In this document: one piece after another, positions 20,943 to 27,719 of the stretch | Layout of the letters: every line of letters starts with the position of its first letter | How positions within the stretch are numbered: the stretch's first letter is position 1 | DNA from: Treponema sp. | GTDB taxonomy: Bacteria > Spirochaetota > Spirochaetia > Treponematales > Breznakiellaceae | Direction of reading: 5' to 3' | Length of the DNA stretch: 27,719 bases | Assembly: GCA_031277045.1 (NCBI GenBank) | Contig: JAISLX010000048.1 | Span: forward strand, 1-27,719 | Notes under the pieces: model-generated | The model's database searches: none | Told to the model about the DNA's origin: nothing | The model's input: the letters and a program-made list of their open reading frames with translations, nothing else | Position numbers and translations under genes: made by a program

Positions 20943-22322
20943 ATGCAAAATGGTAAATCCTGGTCCCGGGTAGATTTGATTCGGGAAGCTTTTCACTACC
21001 AGAGCCGGTTTGAAGGCTCCACGATGATTTTCAAGATCGATTTTCCCGTAACCGAAGATGCCGCCTTTCCGTTTTTTGTTAAAGATCTGGCCCTGCTGGC
21101 CCAGACAGGATTCCGGGTAGTCATCGTACCAGGGGCCAAGGAGTGGATCGATTCGGTGCTTGGGGAATACGGTATCGTATCTTCGTATATTCGATCCACC
21201 AGAATTACTACTGCCGCCGCCATTCCCTTTGTAGAAATGGCGGCTTTCCATGTGGCCGCCCGTTTTATGACCGGCCTTGCGGGAAGCCGGGTAGACGCGG
21301 TAATCGGCAACTTTGTCCGGGCCCGGGGCAGTGGAGTAGTCGAAGGTACCGACATGGAGCATACCGGCGCAGTGGACAAGATACTTACCGATTCCCTTAC
21401 CAAGGTCCTGGATCAGGGAATGGTACCTATCCTCCCTTGTATCGGTTACAGCCCGGCGGGGAAACCCTACAATGTACCCAGCGATGAAATCGCCCTGGCC
21501 GCCGCCGGCGCGCTGGGGGCGGTTAAACTGTTTCTTGTGTCCCTGGGCGGGGGCCTGCGGGCGCAGACCCACCGCCTGCCTGCGGGCGTCGAACTTGGGG
21601 AAGAAGGCCAGGTAGTGCGGCTGACTCCTTCGGACGCGGAAACCGTTCTCAGACTCAACAAGAACGGACAAACCGGCGGGCAAAACCATGCCGGCCATAT
21701 TCAGCCCGCCTGTGACCAGCTTGACCATGACCGGCCTCTAGAGGAACTGACTCTGGCCCTTAAAGCGTCCCAGGCCGGGGTAGAGCGGATCCATATCGTC
21801 AACGGACGGGAAGACGGCGCAATTCTGCGAGAACTCTTTTCCAACCTTGGTTCCGGAACCATGCTCTACAGCGATGAATATGAGGCAATCCGGCCCCTGC
21901 GCAGCCGCGACATCCCGGTGCTTCTGCGCCTTATGGACCCCCTTGTCCGCCAGGGTATTCTTGTCAAACGAAGCGCGGAGCAGATCCTCGAAAAAAAAGA
22001 AGACTTTGCGGTTTTTGAGATAGACGGGTCAGTTCACGCCTGCGGAGCCCTCCACGACTGGGGCGAAGCCCAGGGAGAAATTGCCGCCATCGCCACGAAC
22101 CCCCTCTACGCGGACATGGGCCTGGGCCGCCGAATCGTGGGCTACCTGATAGACCGGGCCAGAAAAAAGGGCATGGCCCGTGTTTTTGTCCTAACCACAC
22201 ACACCCAGGACTGGTTCGAATTCCTGGGCTTCCGGGAGCTGGGCGTGGAAAGCCTCCCCGAAAAACGGCGGAAAATTTACGATCACGGCCGCCGCAGCAA
22301 AGTTTTCGCCCTGGAACTCTAA
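20943..22322 (+). CDS. argA: N-acetylglutamate synthase (amino-acid kinase plus GNAT domains)
   Basis: This 459-residue enzyme makes N-acetylglutamate from acetyl-CoA and glutamate, the first step of arginine biosynthesis, in the cytosol. The N-terminal amino-acid kinase-like domain (about 10-290) starts DLIREAFHYQSRFEGSTMIF, matching the ArgA entry. That supports ATG 20943 over the later Met at 21024. The C-terminal GNAT domain (about 310-459) has IATNPLYADMGLGRRIVGYL with the acetyl-CoA pyrophosphate loop, and the WFEFLGFREL strand near the end. Between the two, an insert rich in polar residues (NGQTGGQNHAGHIQPA) slightly lengthens the protein; Escherichia coli ArgA has about 440 residues. 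No other arg gene is nearby. The predicted leaderless transcript lacks a ribosome binding site. Arginine probably inhibits the enzyme through the kinase-like domain, as in the family. Confidence 0.9.
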   Translation: MQNGKSWSRVDLIREAFHYQSRFEGSTMIFKIDFPVTEDAAFPFFVKDLALLAQTGFRVVIVPGAKEWIDSVLGEYGIVSSYIRSTRITTAAAIPFVEMAAFHVAARFMTGLAGSRVDAVIGNFVRARGSGVVEGTDMEHTGAVDKILTDSLTKVLDQGMVPILPCIGYSPAGKPYNVPSDEIALAAAGALGAVKLFLVSLGGGLRAQTHRLPAGVELGEEGQVVRLTPSDAETVLRLNKNGQTGGQNHAGHIQPACDQLDHDRPLEELTLALKASQAGVERIHIVNGREDGAILRELFSNLGSGTMLYSDEYEAIRPLRSRDIPVLLRLMDPLVRQGILVKRSAEQILEKKEDFAVFEIDGSVHACGALHDWGEAQGEIAAIATNPLYADMGLGRRIVGYLIDRARKKGMARVFVLTTHTQDWFEFLGFRELGVESLPEKRRKIYDHGRRSKVFALEL

Positions 22323-22408
22323 CATCACACCATTACTGTTATGCCAGAAAAACTTGACGCCCGCGAAACACCGTTATATGATACCAGCCGGCACGGAACA
22401 TTGTTTTG

Positions 22409-22440
22409 AAGCGGTTGTTGTTCAGAAACTGAACAACTCT
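22409..22440 (-). repeat. Hairpin repeat family A, copy 4 (inverted)
   Basis: GTTGTTCAG (22417-22425) and CTGAACAAC (22429-22437) flank AAA. Read on the minus strand, AGAGTTGTTCAG, then TTTCTGAACAACAACCGCTTC, matches both arms and flanks of copy 1 (496-535) apart from nine bases missing from the loop region. It lies about 80 bases before the methyltransferase. Confidence 0.75.
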
Positions 22441-22519
22441 ATTATGAAAAACGGACTTATAAACAGAGTTCTTTGGAAATCTCATGTTTCCAAGCAGCAA
22501 ACACATAAACAACTAAAAC

Positions 22520-23653
22520 ATGCCGCATGATGAGCCGGTTATCGAAGCGCCGGCAACACAAGCAATAAAATATACCGGCTCAAAACTTAAATTACTGCCG
22601 CATATACTCAGTCTTTCAAAAAAAATTTTGGGCGGCGCGGAAGACGCCGTGGTTTTTGACGGCTTTTCAGGTTCAACACGGGTCAGCCAGGCTTATGCGA
22701 AAACAGGGTACAAGGTTTATGCCAACGATATTGCGCCGTACACAAAAGTTTTTAATACCGCCTTCTTGTTGAATACGAAAGAACCCCAAAGTTATCAGCC
22801 GTTAATTGACCACCTCAATTCGCTTAAACCGCTGGATGGCTGGTTTACCGAACATTACGGCGGCGGGCATAAAATTCTGGATAATGGCGGCGGTCCCAAA
22901 AAACCGTGGCAGGAAAAGAATACCCGCAGGCTGGACGCCGTCCGCGAGGAGATAGACAGGCTGGATCTTGATGAAGTTACAAAAGCGGCCGCCATTACAA
23001 GCTTAATTCTTGCGCTGGACCAGGTTGACAGCACCATTGGACATTACGCGTCGTATTTAAACGAATGGTCGCCCCGCTCCTATAACGATTTAAAACTTCG
23101 GGTACCGGATTTATGGATAAACACGGAAAAAAATGTTGTTATGAACCATGATGTTTTTCAGGCCCTTGATAATCTGCCGCGTAATATTTTTATCGCCTAT
23201 TTTGATCCGCCCTACGGGTCAAACAACGAAAAAATGCCGCCTTCGCGTGTCCGCTATGCGTCGTATTATCATATCTGGACAACAATATGCTTAAATGACA
23301 AACCGGAACTTTTTGGAAAAGCGGGCAGAAGGGCCGATACGTCCGATACGATAGCCGCTTCTGTTTTTGAGGAATTCAGAAAAAGCGAAACGGGAAAATT
23401 TATCGCAGTTGAGGCGGTTGAAAAACTTATCAGGCAGACCCCGGCGCCTTACATTATCTTGTCGTATAGTTCCGGCGGCAGGGCAACGGCGCGTGAGCTG
23501 AATGAAATGCTTAACGGTTATGGCAAAATAATCGAAATTAAAAAAGTGAACCACAGAAAAAATGTAATGTTCGCCATGAAGTGGACACGCGACTGGGCCA
23601 AAGAAACCGGCGAAGATAATTTTGAATACTTGTTTTTGATGAAAAAAAATTAA
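22520..23653 (+). CDS. D12-class N6-adenine DNA methyltransferase, solitary
   Basis: This 377-residue enzyme has the alpha-class (Dam/D12) order. KYTGSKLKLLP (17-27) is the motif X-like start, FDGFSGSTRVS (46-56) the SAM-binding FxGxG-type motif I, and FDPPYGSN (228-235) the catalytic DPPY. It should transfer methyl from S-adenosylmethionine to adenine in a specific DNA site. No restriction endonuclease or specificity gene is adjacent, so it is either an orphan (epigenetic or repair role) or the remnant of a restriction system. No clear ribosome binding site precedes ATG 22520. A short frame ahead of it (22444-22530) encodes 28 unrecognised residues and overlaps its start. The gene is AT-richer than argA and the mannosidase, and it follows a dispersed hairpin repeat. 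Both point to horizontal acquisition. Confidence 0.88.
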   Translation: MPHDEPVIEAPATQAIKYTGSKLKLLPHILSLSKKILGGAEDAVVFDGFSGSTRVSQAYAKTGYKVYANDIAPYTKVFNTAFLLNTKEPQSYQPLIDHLNSLKPLDGWFTEHYGGGHKILDNGGGPKKPWQEKNTRRLDAVREEIDRLDLDEVTKAAAITSLILALDQVDSTIGHYASYLNEWSPRSYNDLKLRVPDLWINTEKNVVMNHDVFQALDNLPRNIFIAYFDPPYGSNNEKMPPSRVRYASYYHIWTTICLNDKPELFGKAGRRADTSDTIAASVFEEFRKSETGKFIAVEAVEKLIRQTPAPYIILSYSSGGRATARELNEMLNGYGKIIEIKKVNHRKNVMFAMKWTRDWAKETGEDNFEYLFLMKKN

Positions 23654-23681
23654 ACGGCGCGGCGGCAAAGGAACCCGCCTC

Positions 23682-23706
23682 GCGCGGTCCGGAAAACCGG
23701 CCGCGC
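23682..23706. terminator. Hairpin between convergent genes
   Basis: GCGCGG-T-CCGG and CCGG-CCGCGC pair over an AAAA loop with one unpaired T. It lies in the 80-base gap between the methyltransferase and the mannosidase, which end toward each other, and could serve both directions. T-tracts are poor. Confidence 0.5.
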
Positions 23707-23733
23707 AAAACGGGCAGCCGGGACGCGCCCCGG

Positions 23734-26700
23734 TTACAACCTTACCCTGAAGGTAACAATTTCAAAGGGCCCCAGTTTCCGTTTAATGGCCTGCTGTTTT
23801 TTGAAGGCGCCCAGGGGGTTTTCCATAAGATCCGTTTCCACCCAGCCCGACACCGGAACGTTAAACCACATTTCAAGCAGTGAGCGTCCGCCGTGATTCT
23901 CGTGAAACCTGATGATAAGGTCTTTTCCGTCCTCGGTTTTTTTGATGGCGTCCAAAGCCGCGTCCGCGGTTTTAATTTCGATAAGGTTTCCCGCCAGGAT
24001 CTTCCCCGGAACCGTAACCAGGGGTGCGTTAAGATCCCAGGCCAGGGGTATAAGGTCCGATTCGTGCCAGGCTCCGCTGTGTACGTAGATGGAATAGGTA
24101 AATTCGTGAAGGCCCCGGTCAGCTTCCGTATCGGGGTGTTCGGCGGATTTGAGAAGGGAAAGCCGCATAACTCCCTCTTTGATATCGTAGCCGTATTTGG
24201 AATCGTTCATTAGGGCAACGCCAAAGCCCTTTTCGCTGTAGTCCGCCCACTGGTGGCCAACCACCTCAAACTGAGCCTCGTCCCAACTGGTACTCCGGGT
24301 AGTGTTGCGTTCCAGGCTGCCGTACTGAATTTCGTAACGGGCGTTTACCGCGTTTATATCCACCGGGAAACTCACTTTGAGAAGCTTGCTCCGCTCCTGC
24401 CAGTTCACCCGGGTTTTAAAGTCGATACGCCGGTGTGCTGCGTAGAGGAACATGTCCTGGGTGATTGTCGATTTGTGGTAGGTCCACACAAAACGTACCC
24501 GGGTGAACAGGGGGCCAGTTTCCTCAATCTTGAGGGAGAGCAGACTGCCAATCACTTCACGTTTAAGATCGATGCTGGCCTCAATTTCCCAGGCATCGTT
24601 TGACTTGGGCCGGTCCTCAAAGATTTGCAGCTCATTGCCCGGCGCGGAAAGAGTTTCCCGTTTTGCCTGCTTGTCGTAAATCGAAGTAAGCCGGCCGGTT
24701 CGGTCCCATCTTAGTTTGTAGAACGGCGTATCCACCCCGGTTTTGCGGACGGTAAATTTGCCGCCCTTCCCAATCCGCACAACAGGCAGCTCCGCCGCAG
24801 CCTTCGCGCTTTCGTATCGTAATTCCGCCGAACCAAGGGGGGCGACATGATCCAGCCAGACATAGACCCGCTTTTCCCCGCTAAAAGCCGAAACCTGGGT
24901 AACGAGGACGCCCTGAATACCGGCAAGGACCTTGCCTTTTTCGGGGGGAAGCAGCGCAACAAGGCCGCCGCGTGTCCAGCCTGCCGTGTTAATTACCGTT
25001 ACCGTGTCATCCTGTTTCCCGGTCAGTGCGGCAAGGCCGTTTTCAAGCGCCGCCTTTCCCAGCTCCATAGCCGTCTGGTGATCCCGCTGCGTATCCTTGT
25101 ACACTTCGCCTATTGAGGAACCGGGAATAATGTCGTGGAACTGGGCCCGTAATATAAGCTTCCAGCCCTGGCGCAGTTTTTCCCAGGCGTCCTCATTCCA
25201 TTTTTTGGTTTTTAGCGCGGCCAGGGACTGGAGAATTTCCGCGTCCCGGTAGAGAAGTTCCAGACGGCGGTTTATTTTCTTGACAGCGGCCTGGGAGGTG
25301 TAGGTACCCCGGTGGTATTCCAGGTAAAGCTCCCGGTGAAAGTTGTGAAGTATCCGGGAATAGCCGGTGGCCGCGTCTGTAACGCCCTTTTCGCCAATCT
25401 TTTTGTGGAGCCGCTTAAGGTAACTATCCACCCGTTCTGTCTTAATCGCGGGCAGGCCCGGCAGGTTTGAAACAGCCCGCAGATTTTCCAGCATATCCCG
25501 GTTAACGCCGCCGCCGCCGTCCCCAAAGCCGTAGGAAAACAGCAGGTCCTGGTTCAGACCCTTGTCCCGGTAATTATCCCAAATACCCCTGATAGTTCCG
25601 GGGGATATTTGGCCGTTGTACGTGTAAAACCAGGCATTCCCCGTATCCGGCGTGGTGATAAAGTGAGTCAGCACCTGGCTGCCGTCCATGCCTGTCCAGA
25701 TAAACGTATCGTGGGGCATGCGGTTTATTTCGCTCCAGCTTATTTTGGTCGTAATAAATGTGTCGATGCCGGATTTTTTCAGAATCTGCGGCAGCGCCCA
25801 GTTGTAACCAAACACATCGGGAAGCCAGAGGAAGGTATTTTCCGCGCCGAATTCTTTTTTGAAAAAGCCCTTGCCGTAGAGTATCTGCCGCACCAGCGAT
25901 TCGCCTGAAGGGATATTACAATCCGCCTCCACCCACATGGCGCCGGAAGCTTCCCAGCGGCCTTCGGCTGCCCGCTTTCCGATAGCCCTAAAAAGTTCTG
26001 GGTGATCTTCTTTGATGGAATCGTATAGCTGGGCCTGGGTCTGGAGGAACAAATATTCGGGGTAGCGTTCCATAAGGCGCAGTGCCGTTAAAAAGGAACG
26101 TTCTCCCTTTTCCCTGGTGTGCTTGTAACGCCAGAGCCAGGAAAGATCGATATGGGTATGGCCGATAAACGAGACCGACACATCCTTTTGCCGGGCCGCC
26201 GCTTTAAGGCCCTTGTGATAGTAATCCAGGGCTTTTTGTACCGAGGCGATGAACCCGTCCGAACCAGGGCTGGTAAAGTCGATAGATTTGTAGCCTTCGA
26301 CCAGGATGTTCTGCAGGCGGCTTTTCGCGGGATCAGAACCGGGAAGATCCATAACCGTAAAGATCATGTTTTTCAAAAGGTAGTAGAGTTCATCCACGGA
26401 AGGTTCGAGGGTGCAGAAAAAGGCGGCCTTTATCTGATGATCCATGACGCGCTGCGGGCCGCCCCCCTCAAGGCCGCTCCAGAGCCGGAAGTCAAAACTC
26501 CGCTTTCCCCCCGGCTTAAAAAAGACCTCCTTATGGTTGCTGTCAACGCCCTGATACGCCGCCCCGTCAATAAAGAGGAGGGACTCGAAACCGGAATTGT
26601 GGCCGCCGCCGGTAAGGCCAAAATCGAACACGCCCAGCGCGTCCTTTCCCTTCCATTCCCGGGGCGCTTCAAATTCCGTGTGGAGCCACAGATAACGGTC

Positions 26701-26892
26701 CCGTCCACTCCAGAATTCTCCCACGGCCATTTTCTTTGACGAACTGCCCGGCGCAACAAAACCGGGGTAGACAAAATCTTCCGGTTCCCCGGTGGCAAGA
26801 AGTTCCGTTACCGGAATTACGTTCCGGTATCTGAGCCGTTCCAGGCAGTCAAGTTCCCGGCCTATTTTTTCGGCAATAAAATCTTTGAACAT
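23734..26892 (-). CDS. Alpha-mannosidase, glycoside hydrolase family 38
   Basis: This 1052-residue enzyme removes alpha-linked mannose from oligosaccharides by a retaining mechanism with a metal ion. A non-catalytic N-terminal beta-sandwich (about 30-230) precedes the GH38 domain. Metal ligands H247 and D249 lie in GHTHIDLSWLW. The nucleophile D359 lies in WLPDVFGYNWALPQIL, and the late metal-ligand histidine in FHDIIPGSS (about residue 586). The GH38 middle and C-terminal domains fill the rest. There is no signal peptide, so it acts in the cytoplasm on imported or stored sugars. Length is typical for bacterial class II enzymes of about 1000 residues. GGGAGAAA just ahead of the ATG is a good ribosome binding site, and a strong promoter lies about 75 bases upstream. 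Confidence 0.95.
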   Translation of the reverse strand: MFKDFIAEKIGRELDCLERLRYRNVIPVTELLATGEPEDFVYPGFVAPGSSSKKMAVGEFWSGRDRYLWLHTEFEAPREWKGKDALGVFDFGLTGGGHNSGFESLLFIDGAAYQGVDSNHKEVFFKPGGKRSFDFRLWSGLEGGGPQRVMDHQIKAAFFCTLEPSVDELYYLLKNMIFTVMDLPGSDPAKSRLQNILVEGYKSIDFTSPGSDGFIASVQKALDYYHKGLKAAARQKDVSVSFIGHTHIDLSWLWRYKHTREKGERSFLTALRLMERYPEYLFLQTQAQLYDSIKEDHPELFRAIGKRAAEGRWEASGAMWVEADCNIPSGESLVRQILYGKGFFKKEFGAENTFLWLPDVFGYNWALPQILKKSGIDTFITTKISWSEINRMPHDTFIWTGMDGSQVLTHFITTPDTGNAWFYTYNGQISPGTIRGIWDNYRDKGLNQDLLFSYGFGDGGGGVNRDMLENLRAVSNLPGLPAIKTERVDSYLKRLHKKIGEKGVTDAATGYSRILHNFHRELYLEYHRGTYTSQAAVKKINRRLELLYRDAEILQSLAALKTKKWNEDAWEKLRQGWKLILRAQFHDIIPGSSIGEVYKDTQRDHQTAMELGKAALENGLAALTGKQDDTVTVINTAGWTRGGLVALLPPEKGKVLAGIQGVLVTQVSAFSGEKRVYVWLDHVAPLGSAELRYESAKAAAELPVVRIGKGGKFTVRKTGVDTPFYKLRWDRTGRLTSIYDKQAKRETLSAPGNELQIFEDRPKSNDAWEIEASIDLKREVIGSLLSLKIEETGPLFTRVRFVWTYHKSTITQDMFLYAAHRRIDFKTRVNWQERSKLLKVSFPVDINAVNARYEIQYGSLERNTTRSTSWDEAQFEVVGHQWADYSEKGFGVALMNDSKYGYDIKEGVMRLSLLKSAEHPDTEADRGLHEFTYSIYVHSGAWHESDLIPLAWDLNAPLVTVPGKILAGNLIEIKTADAALDAIKKTEDGKDLIIRFHENHGGRSLLEMWFNVPVSGWVETDLMENPLGAFKKQQAIKRKLGPFEIVTFRVRL

Positions 26893-26966
26893 GGCTTTCT
26901 CCCGTTATGGTTCCGGAGACCGAGTCTTCGCCGGCAAGTTCCAGCCAAAACCGCACCTTTCCCGGC

Positions 26967-26995
26967 TTTATACTAAAAAGCGCCGGGTTTTTCAA
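26967..26995 (-). promoter_or_regulatory. Alpha-mannosidase promoter
   Basis: On the minus strand, TTGAAA (26995-26990) and TATAAA (26972-26967) are exactly 17 bases apart. Transcription would start near 26960, giving a leader of roughly 65 bases. No sugar-responsive operator is recognised. Confidence 0.65.
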
Positions 26996-27069
26996 GAAGT
27001 TCCGCGTTTTGGCCGTAGCTACCCTTTTCACCGTCCGGGCGGAATTTTTCCGGTTTTTAAGTAACGGGC

Positions 27070-27075
27070 TATAAT
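27070..27075 (+). promoter_or_regulatory. -10 box for the lipoprotein gene
   Basis: TATAAT is an exact -10 consensus about 50 bases before the lipoprotein start. The matching -35 position holds only TTTCCG, a poor match, so activation by another factor is possible. Confidence 0.4.
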
Positions 27076-27126
27076 TTAGTACATGAAATGTTCCGATACT
27101 ACAATTTGAATAATGAGGAGTCTAAC

Positions 27127-27719
27127 GTGAAACCAGTAACCACCCATATTCACGCCGCGATTTTCGCCGCATTGTTGCTGTCGTTTCTGGCGGCCGCCGG
27201 AATAACCGGGTGCCTTAACTCCGTATCTTCTGAACTTCTTGAAAAAGGTTCATCGGGGGACTTTTCGACAGGTGGTTTGCCGGGAGACCCGTCAACTGGC
27301 GGCCCGCCGGGAACGGGGGGGATGGGCATTCCGGTTGCTTTTTTTATGAACGAATCCTATGGCCTTGATGTCTATATCGGTGACGGAACGGCAGTCCCCG
27401 CCGGTGAAGACAGAACGGCAGCCCGCAGCGTAGTAGGCCCTGACGACGCCCGGATCAAAGGCATCGACCTGGGGACGCGGAATTACGCCCAGGTTGTCGT
27501 GATTGAAAACAGCACCAAGCGCCTTGTTGCCATCGACGACTGCCGGGACGAGGGTTCCGGCGTGGGGACCCTTCAGATACCACAACTGGACCCCGCGACA
27601 GAGTACCGTTTCCTGGTGCTGATGGGCCACTGGGAACGGGATGAGGCGTCGGGCGAGTACCTGGACATAGAGGATTACCCCCCGACCCTGTTGGCGGCCG
27701 GATACAGAATAGGGACATT
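27127..27719 (+). CDS. Lipoprotein with Gly/Pro linker, unknown function (partial)
   Basis: The frame opens at GTG 27127 with GAGGAG nine bases upstream and runs off the right edge after 197 codons. The signal peptide (AAIFAALLLSFLAAAGITGC) ends in lipobox ITGC with C29 as the lipidated residue, so the protein is membrane-anchored. Residues about 40-65 are a Gly/Pro/Ser/Thr linker (TGGLPGDPSTGGPPGTGGMG). After it comes a domain with IKGIDLGTRNYAQVVVIE and EYRFLVLMGHWERD that looks like beta-strands. I do not recognise it. The gene is divergent from the mannosidase, with a shared 230-base promoter gap. It is a candidate surface or periplasmic lipoprotein, perhaps polysaccharide-binding, but that is only a guess from the neighbour. 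Confidence 0.75.
   Translation, partial: MKPVTTHIHAAIFAALLLSFLAAAGITGCLNSVSSELLEKGSSGDFSTGGLPGDPSTGGPPGTGGMGIPVAFFMNESYGLDVYIGDGTAVPAGEDRTAARSVVGPDDARIKGIDLGTRNYAQVVVIENSTKRLVAIDDCRDEGSGVGTLQIPQLDPATEYRFLVLMGHWERDEASGEYLDIEDYPPTLLAAGYRIGT

Noticed and set aside
22323..23733. Restriction-modification system around the methyltransferase
   Set aside because: Neither side contains a nuclease or specificity gene; neighbours are argA and an alpha-mannosidase.
1..27719. tRNA, rRNA, CRISPR array, prophage or intact insertion sequence
   Set aside because: No cloverleaf, rRNA core, regularly spaced repeat-spacer array, phage gene or complete transposase was seen in the gaps.

Overview
The window looks like chromosomal DNA of a spirochaete, most probably a Treponema of the termite-gut type. 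This is inferred from gene content, not from a database search: an EF-G of the spirochaete/mitochondrial type, a recF-DUF721 pair, Lol-like export genes with an outer-membrane barrel, large Gly/Pro-linker surface proteins, and dispersed short hairpin repeats. Most of the core is GC-rich. The left edge, the PH-domain gene (7925-8557), rmuC and the DNA methyltransferase are visibly richer in A and T, and repeat copies sit close to most of them.

Layout. 1-195 is the tail of a probable glycosyltransferase, followed by about 400 bases of decayed, repeat-bearing DNA and the C-terminal scrap of an Rpn-type nuclease. 843-7653 is a same-strand gene cluster, mostly overlapping: Wzz-like chain-length protein, LolD-like ATPase, two FtsX-type permeases, a LolA-like lipoprotein-sorting protein and an outer-membrane beta-barrel protein. 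Together they could form an inner-to-outer-membrane export route. 7925-8557 is a lone AT-rich PH-domain membrane protein with its own promoter. 8853-11655 holds fusA and, one base later, a RecA-like P-loop ATPase, ending in a strong terminator. 11895-13415 is rmuC. 13416-13849 is a structured gap with a hairpin/T-tract terminator, and may encode a small RNA. 13850-15793 is htpG, followed by a perfect 21-bp hairpin.

15943-18654 contains recF, a DUF721 (DciA-like) gene and a COG1313-type radical SAM protein whose reading frame has no ordinary start codon. 18815-20861 is an overlapping operon of a Cys/Met-metabolism PLP lyase and two different Rrf2 regulators, one with an IscR-like cysteine triad. 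20943-22322 is argA, predicted to be leaderless. 22520-23653 is a solitary D12-class adenine methyltransferase. It converges on a GH38 alpha-mannosidase (23734-26892, minus strand). Divergent from that, a lipoprotein gene runs off the right edge.

Points most worth a second look: the Wzz/Lol/barrel operon; its first permease, which appears to start at AUU; the EF-G-coupled ATPase; the possible terminated RNA before htpG; the start/frameshift problem in the radical SAM gene; the PLP lyase-double Rrf2 operon with a palindrome upstream of its promoter; leaderless argA; and two families of short repeats. No tRNA, rRNA, CRISPR array or intact insertion sequence was seen.
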